64,000 bases of DNA, from positions 1-64,000 of the forward strand of contig JARKRC010000058.1 of the NCBI GenBank assembly GCA_029974595.1, given 5' to 3'. A program made the translations under genes and the position numbers. Source of the stretch: Ereboglobus sp. GTDB lineage: Bacteria; Verrucomicrobiota; Verrucomicrobiia; Opitutales; Opitutaceae. The notes under the pieces are model-generated. The model saw only the letters and a program-made list of their open reading frames with translations. It did not search any database and had not been told where the DNA came from. Numbering within the stretch: the stretch's first letter is position 1; each line of letters starts with the position of its first letter. Below are positions 29,293 through 40,661 of the stretch, in pieces.

Positions 29293-30528
29293 TTATTTTT
29301 TGTTTTTGCGGGAGAGCGAGGCGAACAGCGCATCGGTCTCGGCGAGCTTGAAGCGGACGCTGACTACGGAATTCAATTCGGGGCCGTCGGTGTATTTGGT
29401 GTAGGTCGTGGCGACAACCGTGCCGTCGGGCAGGACCTCGACGCCGGGATAGCCGCAATCCCAAGTGCGGGAGCGGCCGTTCGGCATGTCCCAGCGATGA
29501 TTGTTGATGAGCTTGATGCGGTAGAGACCTTCCCTGCCTTTGATAATGTCACCATAGGTGCCGACCCAGGCCACGAAATGATCCTTTGTCGGGCTTGGGC
29601 GGCCTGTGTCGCGGAAGCAGACGACGAGGCGTCCGTCGGGTGTGTATTTGGCCTTGTGGCGGTCGCCCCAAAGGCCTTTCGGAAGGGTCCTGGGTTTCGA
29701 CCAGGTGCGGCCTTCGTCATCACTGGTCATGTAGAGGGATTCGTGCTTGATGTTCTCGCGCATGAGGCAGAGCAGTTGCCTGCCGTCGGGCGAGCGGATG
29801 AGTTCGGGTTCGCAAGGCTTGAGTTTGCCGAGGTCGAGCACGATGCGCCAGGGCGCGCTCCAAGTGAAACCGCCGTCTTCGGAAATGCTCTGCGCGATGA
29901 CATTGGAGGTTTTGTCCTTTGTTTCGCCGGGGCGGCGGATGTTCGTGATGCCGAGGAGACGTTTGCCGCCGTCGATGGGTTTGATGTCGCAGAAGGGCAT
30001 TGCGGTGCCTCCGAGACCGGAAGGTTTCATGTCGGACCAGGTTTTGCCGTCATCCTCGGAATACGAATAGTGCATTGTCTTGCCTTTGTCGGGCCCGTGG
30101 CCGGCGAAGACAAACAGGCGGGCGGCGCCTTTGGGATCGACGAGGCGATAAATGGTCGGGCAGTTGCTGGCTTGCGTCCAGTTTTTCGGGGTGGGGAGCA
30201 AATCGCTCCAGGTTTTGCCACCGTCGTCACTGCGCTTCATCGGTCCGCACGGCCCGCCGTGGTTGATCGTCCACACGCAGTAGATGGTCTTGCCGTCGGG
30301 CAGGAGCACGGTGGTCGGATGGCCCTGGTAAGTTTCCGTTGTGCCGGCAGCCACGACGACCTGGCGCGCTTTGTCGCCGGAGATATCAAGGGTGACGAGT
30401 GGGAAGTTTTGCGTCGGGGCAATGATGGCGGCATTTGCCACGGTCTTTTTTTGCGCGCATGTTTGTGTCGGAAGGCAAGTTGCGGCGAAAATGGCGGCAA
30501 TAACGGAGAGCGTTTTTGTCGGGAACAT
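29293..30528 (-). CDS. BNR-repeat sialidase-family protein (paralogue)
   Basis: Shares [46 protein letters not shown] with 26362-27600. Confidence 0.78.
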   Translation of the reverse strand: [411 protein letters not shown]

Positions 30529-30617
30529 GGGTTTCTATTAGGTCGGGTTGTGCAAAAAGGGAACTGTGACGGCGGAGATTAACATGCCGCGAATCGACCG
30601 TCGCAAATATTTGCTCA

Positions 30618-30636
30618 TGGTTTCCCGCGGGAACCA
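30618..30636. promoter_or_regulatory. 19-bp palindromic operator-like site TGGTTTCCCGCGGGAACCA
   Basis: Read directly in the divergent gap between 30528(-) and 30989(+); same framework as 22920-22938. Confidence 0.45.
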
Positions 30637-30756
30637 CGTGTCCATGCTGATATTGCGTGGCGGGACATTCGGGGAACAGCGGCTTTGCGCGAAACAAAGG
30701 AGCCGCATCAGGGGAGGCAGTTCCCAATCACCGTTTCACAGCCAAACACAGGCAAA

Positions 30757-30775
30757 TGGTCCCCTCAGGATACCA
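30757..30775. promoter_or_regulatory. 19-bp degenerate operator-like site TGGTCCCCTCAGGATACCA
   Basis: Same TGGTNCCC-N3-GGNNACCA framework in the same divergent gap. Confidence 0.35.
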
Positions 30776-30988
30776 ATTGGCTTTGGTTGAGCATTTTATG
30801 TTTGGCGGGTTCAACATGTGGACATCCCGATTTCCGGACATAAAAAACACCCATGAGTCACCCGATTGCCGATTTTACCCACGTGCTAATGCCCGAGGCG
30901 CCTGTGCTCAGTCTGTCGCTCCGCCATCACGGCCTGCGCCGCCTTTTTCTTCCGCTGCCGGACACGGAAAGCAACCGTTTATAAAATC

Positions 30989-32371
30989 ATGAAAAACCCG
31001 GAATCACCCGCGCACGCGCCGGATCCTTCACATGGCAACATCATTGCGGATCCGCTTGGCCGCGGCGCGCATCCGAGTCCGTGGCGTTTTGAGCCCTGCA
31101 TCGGGGCGTGGCAGGGGCTCATCAATCCCGTGCTGGTATCCGTGCCGGTGATCATGCTCAAGTCGATGGGAGTTTCGAACTCGGTGATCGGCTGGGCGTC
31201 GTTTGTCACGCTGCCGATGGCCGTCAAATTCCTGTTCGGGCCGGTTGTCGATGCCAACAAAACCAAACGCTGGTGGATTTTGCGTTCCGGCGAATGGCTC
31301 ATGGTGGCGCTGGCGCTGCTGGGTCTGTCTTTGATGCAGGAGACGTTTTCCATCTGGCTGTATTTGAGCGCGCTCACGGTTTTGGCGGTGGTGAAATCAT
31401 TCCAGCAGATCGCGCTGCAGGGTTTTTTCACGATCTCGCTGACGAAGGGCGAGCAGGCATTGTTTTCGGGGCTCGATCCGGTGTTCGGGCGCGTGGCGAC
31501 CGTGTTTTCCGGCTCCGTGCTCATCGCGATGGCGGGCATCGTGGGCGAGCGGTATGGCGACCCGCGCATTACGTGGGGCAGTTATTACGGGATACTGATT
31601 CTGATCTTCGGCCTGCTATACATATATACGCGCAGGGTGTTTCCGTTTCCCGTCGCGGATCATCCGCAGCGCGACAAATCGGGCGCGGCGGGCGCGATTC
31701 CGTTTTGGGATGTGCTGAAAAGTTATTTCAAGCTGCCGCATTTGTGGGCCGGAATCATATATATATTTTTTCTGCGCTCGGGGGAGACATTCATCGCAAA
31801 AATGGGGCCGGCATTCCTGATGGATAATGCCGGCGCCGGTGGCCTCGGCATGACGATTGCCGAGGTGGGCGTGGCAACCGGGGTCATATCGGTTTGCGCG
31901 ATGGCGGGCGGCACGATTTCGGGCGTGCTGCTGAAGCGTTACGGCCTGCGCAAAGTCACATGGCCGTTCACCCTCGCGGCGATCATACCGAGTTTCATTT
32001 ATGTATACCTGGCTGTTCACCGGGGGGATTACCACGTGGTGAACTGGAGTTTCGCATGGGTCGGGATCGATTATGTGTGGCGTTTTGACTGGCTGCTCAT
32101 GCTGCTGCTCGGCCTGGAGAATTTCGGCTTCGGCCTTGGGTTCACCGTCATGAATTTTTATATGTTCCGCATGGCGGCGGGATCGAAATATCCCGCGTCG
32201 TTTGTGGCGCTCAATGCCTCCGTGATCTACGTTAGTTATTTGATTTTTGGCGCGATCAGCGGCGTTGTACAGGAAGCAGTCGGCTATGCATGGCTGTTTG
32301 GCTTGAGCATTATTGTTTCGATTCCGGCGTTTTTCGCGATTCCATTCCTGAACTATAAACTCGATGAATGA
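30989..32371 (+). CDS. MFS transporter (AmpG/PAT-like)
   Basis: 12-TM pattern; GWASFVTLPMAVKFLFGPVVDANKTKRWWILRS. Confidence 0.75.
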   Translation: MKNPESPAHAPDPSHGNIIADPLGRGAHPSPWRFEPCIGAWQGLINPVLVSVPVIMLKSMGVSNSVIGWASFVTLPMAVKFLFGPVVDANKTKRWWILRSGEWLMVALALLGLSLMQETFSIWLYLSALTVLAVVKSFQQIALQGFFTISLTKGEQALFSGLDPVFGRVATVFSGSVLIAMAGIVGERYGDPRITWGSYYGILILIFGLLYIYTRRVFPFPVADHPQRDKSGAAGAIPFWDVLKSYFKLPHLWAGIIYIFFLRSGETFIAKMGPAFLMDNAGAGGLGMTIAEVGVATGVISVCAMAGGTISGVLLKRYGLRKVTWPFTLAAIIPSFIYVYLAVHRGDYHVVNWSFAWVGIDYVWRFDWLLMLLLGLENFGFGLGFTVMNFYMFRMAAGSKYPASFVALNASVIYVSYLIFGAISGVVQEAVGYAWLFGLSIIVSIPAFFAIPFLNYKLDE

Positions 32372-33567
32372 TGCAAACAATGAAACACAATAACACGACA
32401 ATCATGGGAAAGATAATCGGCCTCGCAATCGCCCTCGCGACGTGCGTGGCGCTGGTCTCATGCAAGGACGAGGCGCCGGCGACTGCCGGACAAACGGTTG
32501 TTTTTGGGGCCGGCGAGGGCGGATATCACACGTATCGAATCCCTTCGATCCTGAAGGCGGCGAATGGCGATCTGCTCGCACTCTGCGAGGGTCGCAAAAC
32601 AAGCGCCAGCGACCGCGGCGACATCGATATTCTGCTGAAACGCTCGACTGACGGCGGACGCACTTGGGGCCCGGTCCAGATTGTTTGGGACGATGCCGGA
32701 AATACCTGCGGAAATCCCTGCCCCGTGCTCGATGAGACGACGGGCACGCTGTGGCTTTTGCTGACGCACAATATCGGAACCGACCGCGAAAAGGATATCA
32801 TCGCAAAGACAAGCAAAGGCACGCGCACCGTCTGGGTTTCGCAATCCGCGGACCACGGCAAAACATGGAGCGCGCCGGAAGACATTACCGCTGACACGAA
32901 GAGCGCCGACTGGGGCTGGTATGCCACCGGGCCGGGTGTCGGCATCCAAATCAAACAAGGGCCGCACGCGGGACGCCTCGTGATTCCGTGCGATCACAGC
33001 TTTACCGTGACGGACGGTGATGCTTCGGCGGGCGCGGGTTACGGGTCTCACGCGATTTATTCCGACGATCATGGGAAAACGTGGAAATTCGGCGCGCCGA
33101 TTCAGCCGCGGGTGAACGAGTGCCAGGTTGTCGAACTGTTCGACGGCAAGGGGACACTGCTCATGGACATGCGTTCGTATGCGAAGCGCGGATGCCGGGC
33201 GCAGGCCGAGAGCACCGACGGCGGCGCGACTTGGGGACCGATGCGCGATGCGCCCGCGCTTGTCGAGCCGGTATGCCAGGCCAGCATTTTGCGCTGGGAG
33301 CGCAAAGGTCTGAAGCCGTCGCAAGTGCTGCTGTTTTCAAATCCCGCCGATGCAAAAAAGCGCGTGAACATGACCGTGCGCGCGAGCCTCGACAACGGAC
33401 GGACTTGGCCGCTTTCGCACGTGCTCGCCGCGGGGCCGGCTGCGTATTCGTGTCTTGTCGCAATCGACGCGAAGACGGCCGGGTGCCTGTATGAGACGGG
33501 CGAGGCGAAGCCATACGAACGCATTGTCTTTGCGTGGTTTTCAGCCGGGGCCCTGGGCGGAAAATAG
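32368..33567 (+). CDS. Exo-alpha-sialidase (GH33-like), lipoprotein-like N-terminus
   Basis: YRIPSILKAANGDLLALCEGRK, several Asp boxes (STDGGRTWG, SADHGKTWS, SDDHGKTWK); N-terminal ‘VALVSCKDE’ lipobox. ATGA overlap with the upstream MFS gene. Confidence 0.9.
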   Translation: MMQTMKHNNTTIMGKIIGLAIALATCVALVSCKDEAPATAGQTVVFGAGEGGYHTYRIPSILKAANGDLLALCEGRKTSASDRGDIDILLKRSTDGGRTWGPVQIVWDDAGNTCGNPCPVLDETTGTLWLLLTHNIGTDREKDIIAKTSKGTRTVWVSQSADHGKTWSAPEDITADTKSADWGWYATGPGVGIQIKQGPHAGRLVIPCDHSFTVTDGDASAGAGYGSHAIYSDDHGKTWKFGAPIQPRVNECQVVELFDGKGTLLMDMRSYAKRGCRAQAESTDGGATWGPMRDAPALVEPVCQASILRWERKGLKPSQVLLFSNPADAKKRVNMTVRASLDNGRTWPLSHVLAAGPAAYSCLVAIDAKTAGCLYETGEAKPYERIVFAWFSAGALGGK

Positions 33568-33642
33568 ACGCGTCCGGCGGACTGTCCGCCGCCGTGTTTA
33601 TGTGATTGCACAACGGCGGGGCGGGGGCGTTTATTGAGGCTC

Positions 33643-34227
33643 ATGAGCCGAGGTGGCAAAGATTTTTCCGACAAAAAAAAGCGTCCGCTCGCAGGGTCGC
33701 TTTTGCTCGCGCATCCGTCGATGGGCGAGGGGATTTTCCGTCGCTCCGTCATCCTGTTGCCGGCCCACGATGAAAACGGCTCGATGGGCATCGTGCTCAA
33801 CCATCCGCTGCACAAACGCGTCGGCGATATCAGCGGCGAATTTGCGGTCGGGCCGCTGTCGGACGTGCCGGTTTACCAAGGCGGGCCGGTCGCGATGGAC
33901 AAACTGCTTTTTTGCGCGTGGCGCATGCATCCGCAGGGGCTTGGGTTTCAACTGATGTTCGGCATTGATCCGGAGAAGGCGATAGAGCTTCGCGACGAGC
34001 AGGGCATGGAATTGCGCGCGTTTTACGGTTATGCGGGCTGGTCGTCGGGACAGCTGGAGGGCGAATTGAAACGCAACACCTGGGTCGTCGCGCCGCTCCT
34101 GCCGCATTTGCTGGCGAAGGGGGACGCCGCCGAATACGATGAGCGGATGTGGAAAAAAATCCTCGGCGGCCTGAGTTACGAGTGGTTTCTGTCCGCCGGC
34201 GAGCCGGATGATCCGTCTGCAAATTGA
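33643..34227 (+). CDS. YqgE/AlgH family protein (UPF0301)
   Basis: GSLLLAHPSMGEGIFRRSVILL…GSMGIVLNHPL…VYQGGPV. Confidence 0.88.
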   Translation: MSRGGKDFSDKKKRPLAGSLLLAHPSMGEGIFRRSVILLPAHDENGSMGIVLNHPLHKRVGDISGEFAVGPLSDVPVYQGGPVAMDKLLFCAWRMHPQGLGFQLMFGIDPEKAIELRDEQGMELRAFYGYAGWSSGQLEGELKRNTWVVAPLLPHLLAKGDAAEYDERMWKKILGGLSYEWFLSAGEPDDPSAN

Positions 34228-34248
34228 ACCGGGAAAACAATGCCGGCG

Positions 34249-34662
34249 TTACAACGGTTTCTCGTCGGCAACGACTCCGGTGACTTCGATTTCGATGCGG
34301 CCTTCGTTGGGGATGCCGAGATCGTTGCGGTAAATGGAGGCGATTTCCTGCGCGAGGTAGCTTTGGATGGCGTCGAGTTTGGCGCCGGGATGGACTTTCA
34401 GGCGGATGCGCGTCGCAAGATTTCCGGAGCGTCCCTTGACGCGGGCGCGCGCGGCGGCGACGCCTTTGACTTGCTCGCAGCAGGTTTCGATCAGCTTGTG
34501 CAGGGCGTGGCGGGAGATGCGCAGGCTGCCGTTGTCGTCCTTGGACAGAAGGAGGCGCCGGGGGCGCAGGATGACGAGGAGCATCGCGGGCACCGCGAGC
34601 ACGAGCCAGAGGATGGCAAGCTGGACGGGCGATTCGAGAAGGTGCTGGAGCATTTGTTTCAA
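34249..34662 (-). CDS. amaP: AmaP-like alkaline shock response membrane-anchor protein
   Basis: N-terminal TM followed by an Asp23-like domain; adjacent to the Asp23/Gls24 gene. Confidence 0.65.
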   Translation of the reverse strand: MKQMLQHLLESPVQLAILWLVLAVPAMLLVILRPRRLLLSKDDNGSLRISRHALHKLIETCCEQVKGVAAARARVKGRSGNLATRIRLKVHPGAKLDAIQSYLAQEIASIYRNDLGIPNEGRIEIEVTGVVADEKPL

Positions 34663-34681
34663 TGCGGGAGCGGAGGCGCGG

Positions 34682-35128
34682 TTAATCGGTCGCGATTCCG
34701 GGCCAGAGGCTGTCGGGGCGCGCCGGCGCGCCGGGAGCGGCGGGGAGGCGCACGCCTTCGACGATCACGTCCACGCGGTGGACGTTCTTGCCGGTCATGC
34801 CGGTGATTTGTTTGCGCACGGAGACCTGCACGTCGTAGGCGGTGCGCGCGATCTCGTGGCCGTAGGTGATGATGATGCGCACTTCGATGGCGTAGGCGTC
34901 GTCCGTGTCCTCGACGATTTTGACGCCGCGTTTGCTAGCTTCGCTTTTGGAAAGGAGATCCGTGATCTCGTCGGCAATGCCTCCGCCGACGGCTGCGACT
35001 CCGGGGACTTGCTGGGCGGCGAGGCGGACGATGGCGGCGACCACGTCGTGGTTGATCTTGATGTCGCCGAGCTCGGGTTGGTTGTCGGGATAAACAACGG
35101 GAGGCGTGTTGTAGTCGTTGCCGGGCAT
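34682..35128 (-). CDS. Asp23/Gls24 family envelope stress response protein
   Basis: GDIKINHDVVAAIVRLAAQQVPGVAAVGG. Confidence 0.82.
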   Translation of the reverse strand: MPGNDYNTPPVVYPDNQPELGDIKINHDVVAAIVRLAAQQVPGVAAVGGGIADEITDLLSKSEASKRGVKIVEDTDDAYAIEVRIIITYGHEIARTAYDVQVSVRKQITGMTGKNVHRVDVIVEGVRLPAAPGAPARPDSLWPGIATD

Positions 35129-35238
35129 ATGCGGAGGAGGCGGAGTTTTCAGTTTGCTGTTTGCAGTCTGGCCTCGCCGGGCCGCGGGGTGGGAGGATTT
35201 TCTTTGATTTGCGGGGCGGGGAAGGCGAGTTTTACGCG

Positions 35239-36570
35239 ATGCTCACAAATGAACAGCCCACAACGCCCTGGTCGCTCGCAGTGATGTTGCTCACGCGCTG
35301 GCTCGAAAACTTCGAGCGCGTGGACACGCTGCTGGATTCGCTGCCGCGCACGGTGGCGGGAGTGGAGCGGGCGCGGTGCCAGCATTTGCTGTTTGGCGCG
35401 GTGCGGCACAAGGGGCGCATCGAGGCGAGGCTGTGGCATTTGGTGGAGCGCGCGCCGAGGCCGCGCTTGAAGGCGATTTTGCTCGTGGCGGGATTTGAGC
35501 TGATCGAGGGCGGCGGCGACGGCCACGCGGCGCGCGTGGTGCATCACGCGGTCGAACAGGCAAAGACGCTCGCGAGCATGCCGGAGTCGCGGATGGTGAA
35601 CGCCGTCGTGCGCAAGCTCGCCGCGGCGCTTGTCGAGGAAAAGGCGCCGGTGAAACTGGCGGGCGCGGAGCAACTGGCGTCTTGGTTTTCGCATCCGGTC
35701 TGGCTCGTGCAGCGGTGGCTCGCGCAATTTGGCGCGGCGGGAACGCGCGCGTTGCTTGAGTGGAACCAGCAGCCGGCTCCCGTGCATGCGCGCTGGCGGG
35801 CGGCCGGGCGTTCGCCGGGCGAGGCGGAGCTGGCGTGGCTCGCGCCGACGCGCTGGGAAAATTTTTATGAGGTGAAGCCGGGCAACTGGAGCGCGGTGGA
35901 GGCGGCGATCGCGCGCGCCGATTTGTATTTGCAGGATCCGTCCACCCGCCTGGCGGTCGGGCTGCTTGCGCCGCGGGCGGGCGAGTCGATTCTCGATGCG
36001 TGCGCGGCGCCGGGCGGCAAGAGCGTGGCGATGGCGGATGCGATGCGCGCGGGCGGCGCGGCTGATGGAAAATCGCTCATCGTGGCGATGGATCTGCCGG
36101 GCGCGCGCGTGGACCGGCTCAAGGAAAACCTGTCGCGCGCGCCGGCGGGCGTCGAGGTGGCGCTGGTGCAGGGCGATTTGCTGAAGGCGGGCGCGGTGTT
36201 GTTCGGCGAGCATGACCTGCCCGCGGAGTATGACGCGGTGCTGCTCGACGCGCCGTGCTCAAACACGGGCGTGATGCGGCATCGCGTGGACGTGAAATGG
36301 CGGTTGCAGTTGAACGATTTTGCGAAGCACGCGCGGCAGCAACTCGGCTTGCTCGAAGCGGCGGCGCGGCGCGTGAGGCCGGGCGGGCGGCTGGTTTACA
36401 GCACGTGCAGCATCGACGCCGAGGAAAACGAACAGGTGGTCGCGGAGTTTTTGAGGCGCCCGCACGGGCCGGGTGGCGGTGGGCGGTTTGCGCTGGAGAA
36501 ATCGGCGCAGGCGCAGCCTTGGGTGGACGGGCACGACGGCGCGGCGGCGTTTTTGCTGCGGCGGAAGTGA
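35239..36570 (+). CDS. rsmB: 16S rRNA (cytosine-C5)-methyltransferase RsmB
   Basis: NusB-like N-terminus, DACAAPGGKS, LLDAPCSNTGVMRHRVDVKW, LVYSTCSIDAEEN. Confidence 0.88.
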   Translation: MLTNEQPTTPWSLAVMLLTRWLENFERVDTLLDSLPRTVAGVERARCQHLLFGAVRHKGRIEARLWHLVERAPRPRLKAILLVAGFELIEGGGDGHAARVVHHAVEQAKTLASMPESRMVNAVVRKLAAALVEEKAPVKLAGAEQLASWFSHPVWLVQRWLAQFGAAGTRALLEWNQQPAPVHARWRAAGRSPGEAELAWLAPTRWENFYEVKPGNWSAVEAAIARADLYLQDPSTRLAVGLLAPRAGESILDACAAPGGKSVAMADAMRAGGAADGKSLIVAMDLPGARVDRLKENLSRAPAGVEVALVQGDLLKAGAVLFGEHDLPAEYDAVLLDAPCSNTGVMRHRVDVKWRLQLNDFAKHARQQLGLLEAAARRVRPGGRLVYSTCSIDAEENEQVVAEFLRRPHGPGGGGRFALEKSAQAQPWVDGHDGAAAFLLRRK

Positions 36571-36654
36571 AGCGGCGCGATGGCGCGCCGAAGTGAGAAT
36601 TGCAGGGCAATATGGAAAGCCGCGGCACGCCAAGGGCGTGTGCGGGCATCACCC

Positions 36655-36874
36655 GAAGATTACCCGCAAGCCAGCGTGGACATATTCGGGATGCGAGGGA
36701 TTGGTGGTCCGGGGGAGCGCACGCGTCTCGCGTGCCGGCTTAGGCGTCCCGCCGAAGCCCGACACGGGCGGAGCGTCCGTCCGTCTGCCCCGAAAGCGTT
36801 GGGCGGGACGCCCAACGCGGCACGCGGGCGCTCCCCGGAGCATTCGATTCCCGACTGACTTGCGGGCAATCTTC
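36655..36874. repeat. MITE-like nested inverted-repeat element
   Basis: Outer arms GAAGATTACCCGCAAGCCAG / GAAGATTGCCCGCAAGTCAG (18/20) and inner long arms (36708-36753 vs 36802-36839). Confidence 0.6.
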
Positions 36875-36939
36875 AGGGCATTACAATGCGATCTTCTGCT
36901 TTTATATTCCGGAGGGTTTTGCGTCCGTCGCCTTGAAAT

Positions 36940-36972
36940 AAAAAACGCAGACTGGTTGTCCGCGTTTTTTTT
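36940..36972. terminator. Bidirectional rho-independent terminator between rsmB and ftsH
   Basis: AAAAAACGCaGAC-tggtt-GTCcGCGTTTTTTTT at the convergent 3' ends. Confidence 0.75.
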
Positions 36973-36977
36973 GGCCG

Positions 36978-39000
<2,023 letters not shown>

Positions 39001-39011
<11 letters not shown>

Positions 39012-40524
39012 TTCTTTGTTTCGGTGATTGTAATAAAGACTGGGCGTGCACGGTGCAGGTTCCGCAGTGATATGTCAAATGCAGGGCCTGTGGAGTTTGC
39101 GCGTCAATTTTCCACGCGTCGGCGGGAGGAAAACCGGGAATCCAGACGAGTTCGCCGGCGCCATCGCGGACGATGCAGACAACCGGCAGGGCGAACCTGC
39201 GCCCGTGGGGGATTTTGCGGTTGATGAAGAGATCGGAAACTTTTGCCGAGCCGGGCGCGCCGAGCGGCTGATAGCGGTCGCCAGGCTCCCACGAGCGAAT
39301 GATGAGCGGAGTTTTGGGGGGAGGCGGCGCGATAAAAAGAGTGTGAATAGGATCGCAGTGACCGGCGAGGATGCCGGCGCGGAGTTCATCGGTGAGCGTG
39401 ACGATCTCGGCCTTGAGTGTCGCGCCATCGGGCAGGGCGAGATCAAAAGGCGGGACGTGCGAATAGTTGAATGCCTTTTGTAGCGCCAGAGACGCCGCGG
39501 CCTCGATGCGGAGAATGCCGTTTTCAAAAAGGGCAACGGCGTTGCCAATGCTGGTCCGGCCTTCTCCCTCGACGCACATTTCGAGAAGCGCCTCGAAGCC
39601 GGCCCGCGCGAGTTCCGCAGCGGGCGGCCAGCGGCGCAGCGCGCGTCGGAGAAGCGCGCGTGGTTTTCCCGCGAGAGCGCGCAGGTCGAGCGAATCGGGA
39701 GTGATCGCCGGGGCGGGCAGGATTTCATCGAGCCAGCAGTCGAGCGCGGCGGCGTCTTCTTCGAGGAGATCGCGGGTGAGAGCGGCTCCGGCGAGCGCGT
39801 CGTTGTTCTGGGATGCGGCAATGAAGGCGGGCAGAACATCGCGGCGAATGCGGTTGCGAAAAAAATCACCGGAGGGATCGCCCACCGGTGCGGTGTTGGT
39901 GGCGTCCTCGCGCCACGCCAAGCCGCGTGCAGCGAGCGCATCGGTGATTTGCTTTTTCGAAAGTGTGAGAAGCGGGCGCAAAAACACGCGCCCGTCGGCG
40001 TGGAGATGGACGGGACGTGGCGCAGCCAGCCCGGCGGCGCTGCTGCCGCGCGCGAGACGCATGAGCATCGTCTCGGCAACATCGTCGCGCTGGTGGCCGA
40101 GAAAAAGCGCCTTCGCGCCAAGCGCGGACATTTCGCGAGCGAAGAATGCATGGCGTGTCTCGCGCGCATCGGCCTCGCTGATGTCAGCGACAGGCGATGC
40201 GCTGCCGCCTTCGCGCTGCCAATGACCGACGCGCAGCTCGACGTCGAGCGCCGCGCACATTTCGCGACAGAACAATTCGTCACCGTCGCTCGCCGCACCG
40301 CGCAGGTGATGATTGAAGTGGAGCGCGACAAATTTCCCGTTTGCGCGGCGTTCAGGGAAGTGCGCGCAGAGCGCGAGAAGGAGCGCGAGCGAGTCAGCGC
40401 CGCCAGAAAAGGCGATGCACCACGGCGCGCCGTCATTCGCGTGCCCGTCCGCCCACGCGAGCGCGGCGGGATGCAGCGCGGTACGCGGAAAAAGCGGTGA
40501 GGTGGCAGGTCGGACGTATGACAT
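39001..40524 (-). CDS. tilS: tRNA(Ile)-lysidine synthase TilS
   Basis: P-loop FSGGADSLALLLAL, HFNHHLRG; tilS-ftsH overlapping order. Start at MSYVRPATS. Confidence 0.9.
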
Positions 40525-40661
40525 TCGCCCGCAAATATCGCGAAGATCGCGCCATCTGCCAAGCCTCGGAAAAAGCGGGCGGTGGAGTTTGGCGGCAGGA
40601 AGGCTTTGTGGCACAGAGTGATTGCGGCGCTTGTTATCTCCGCTCAAACATTACGGGCACC

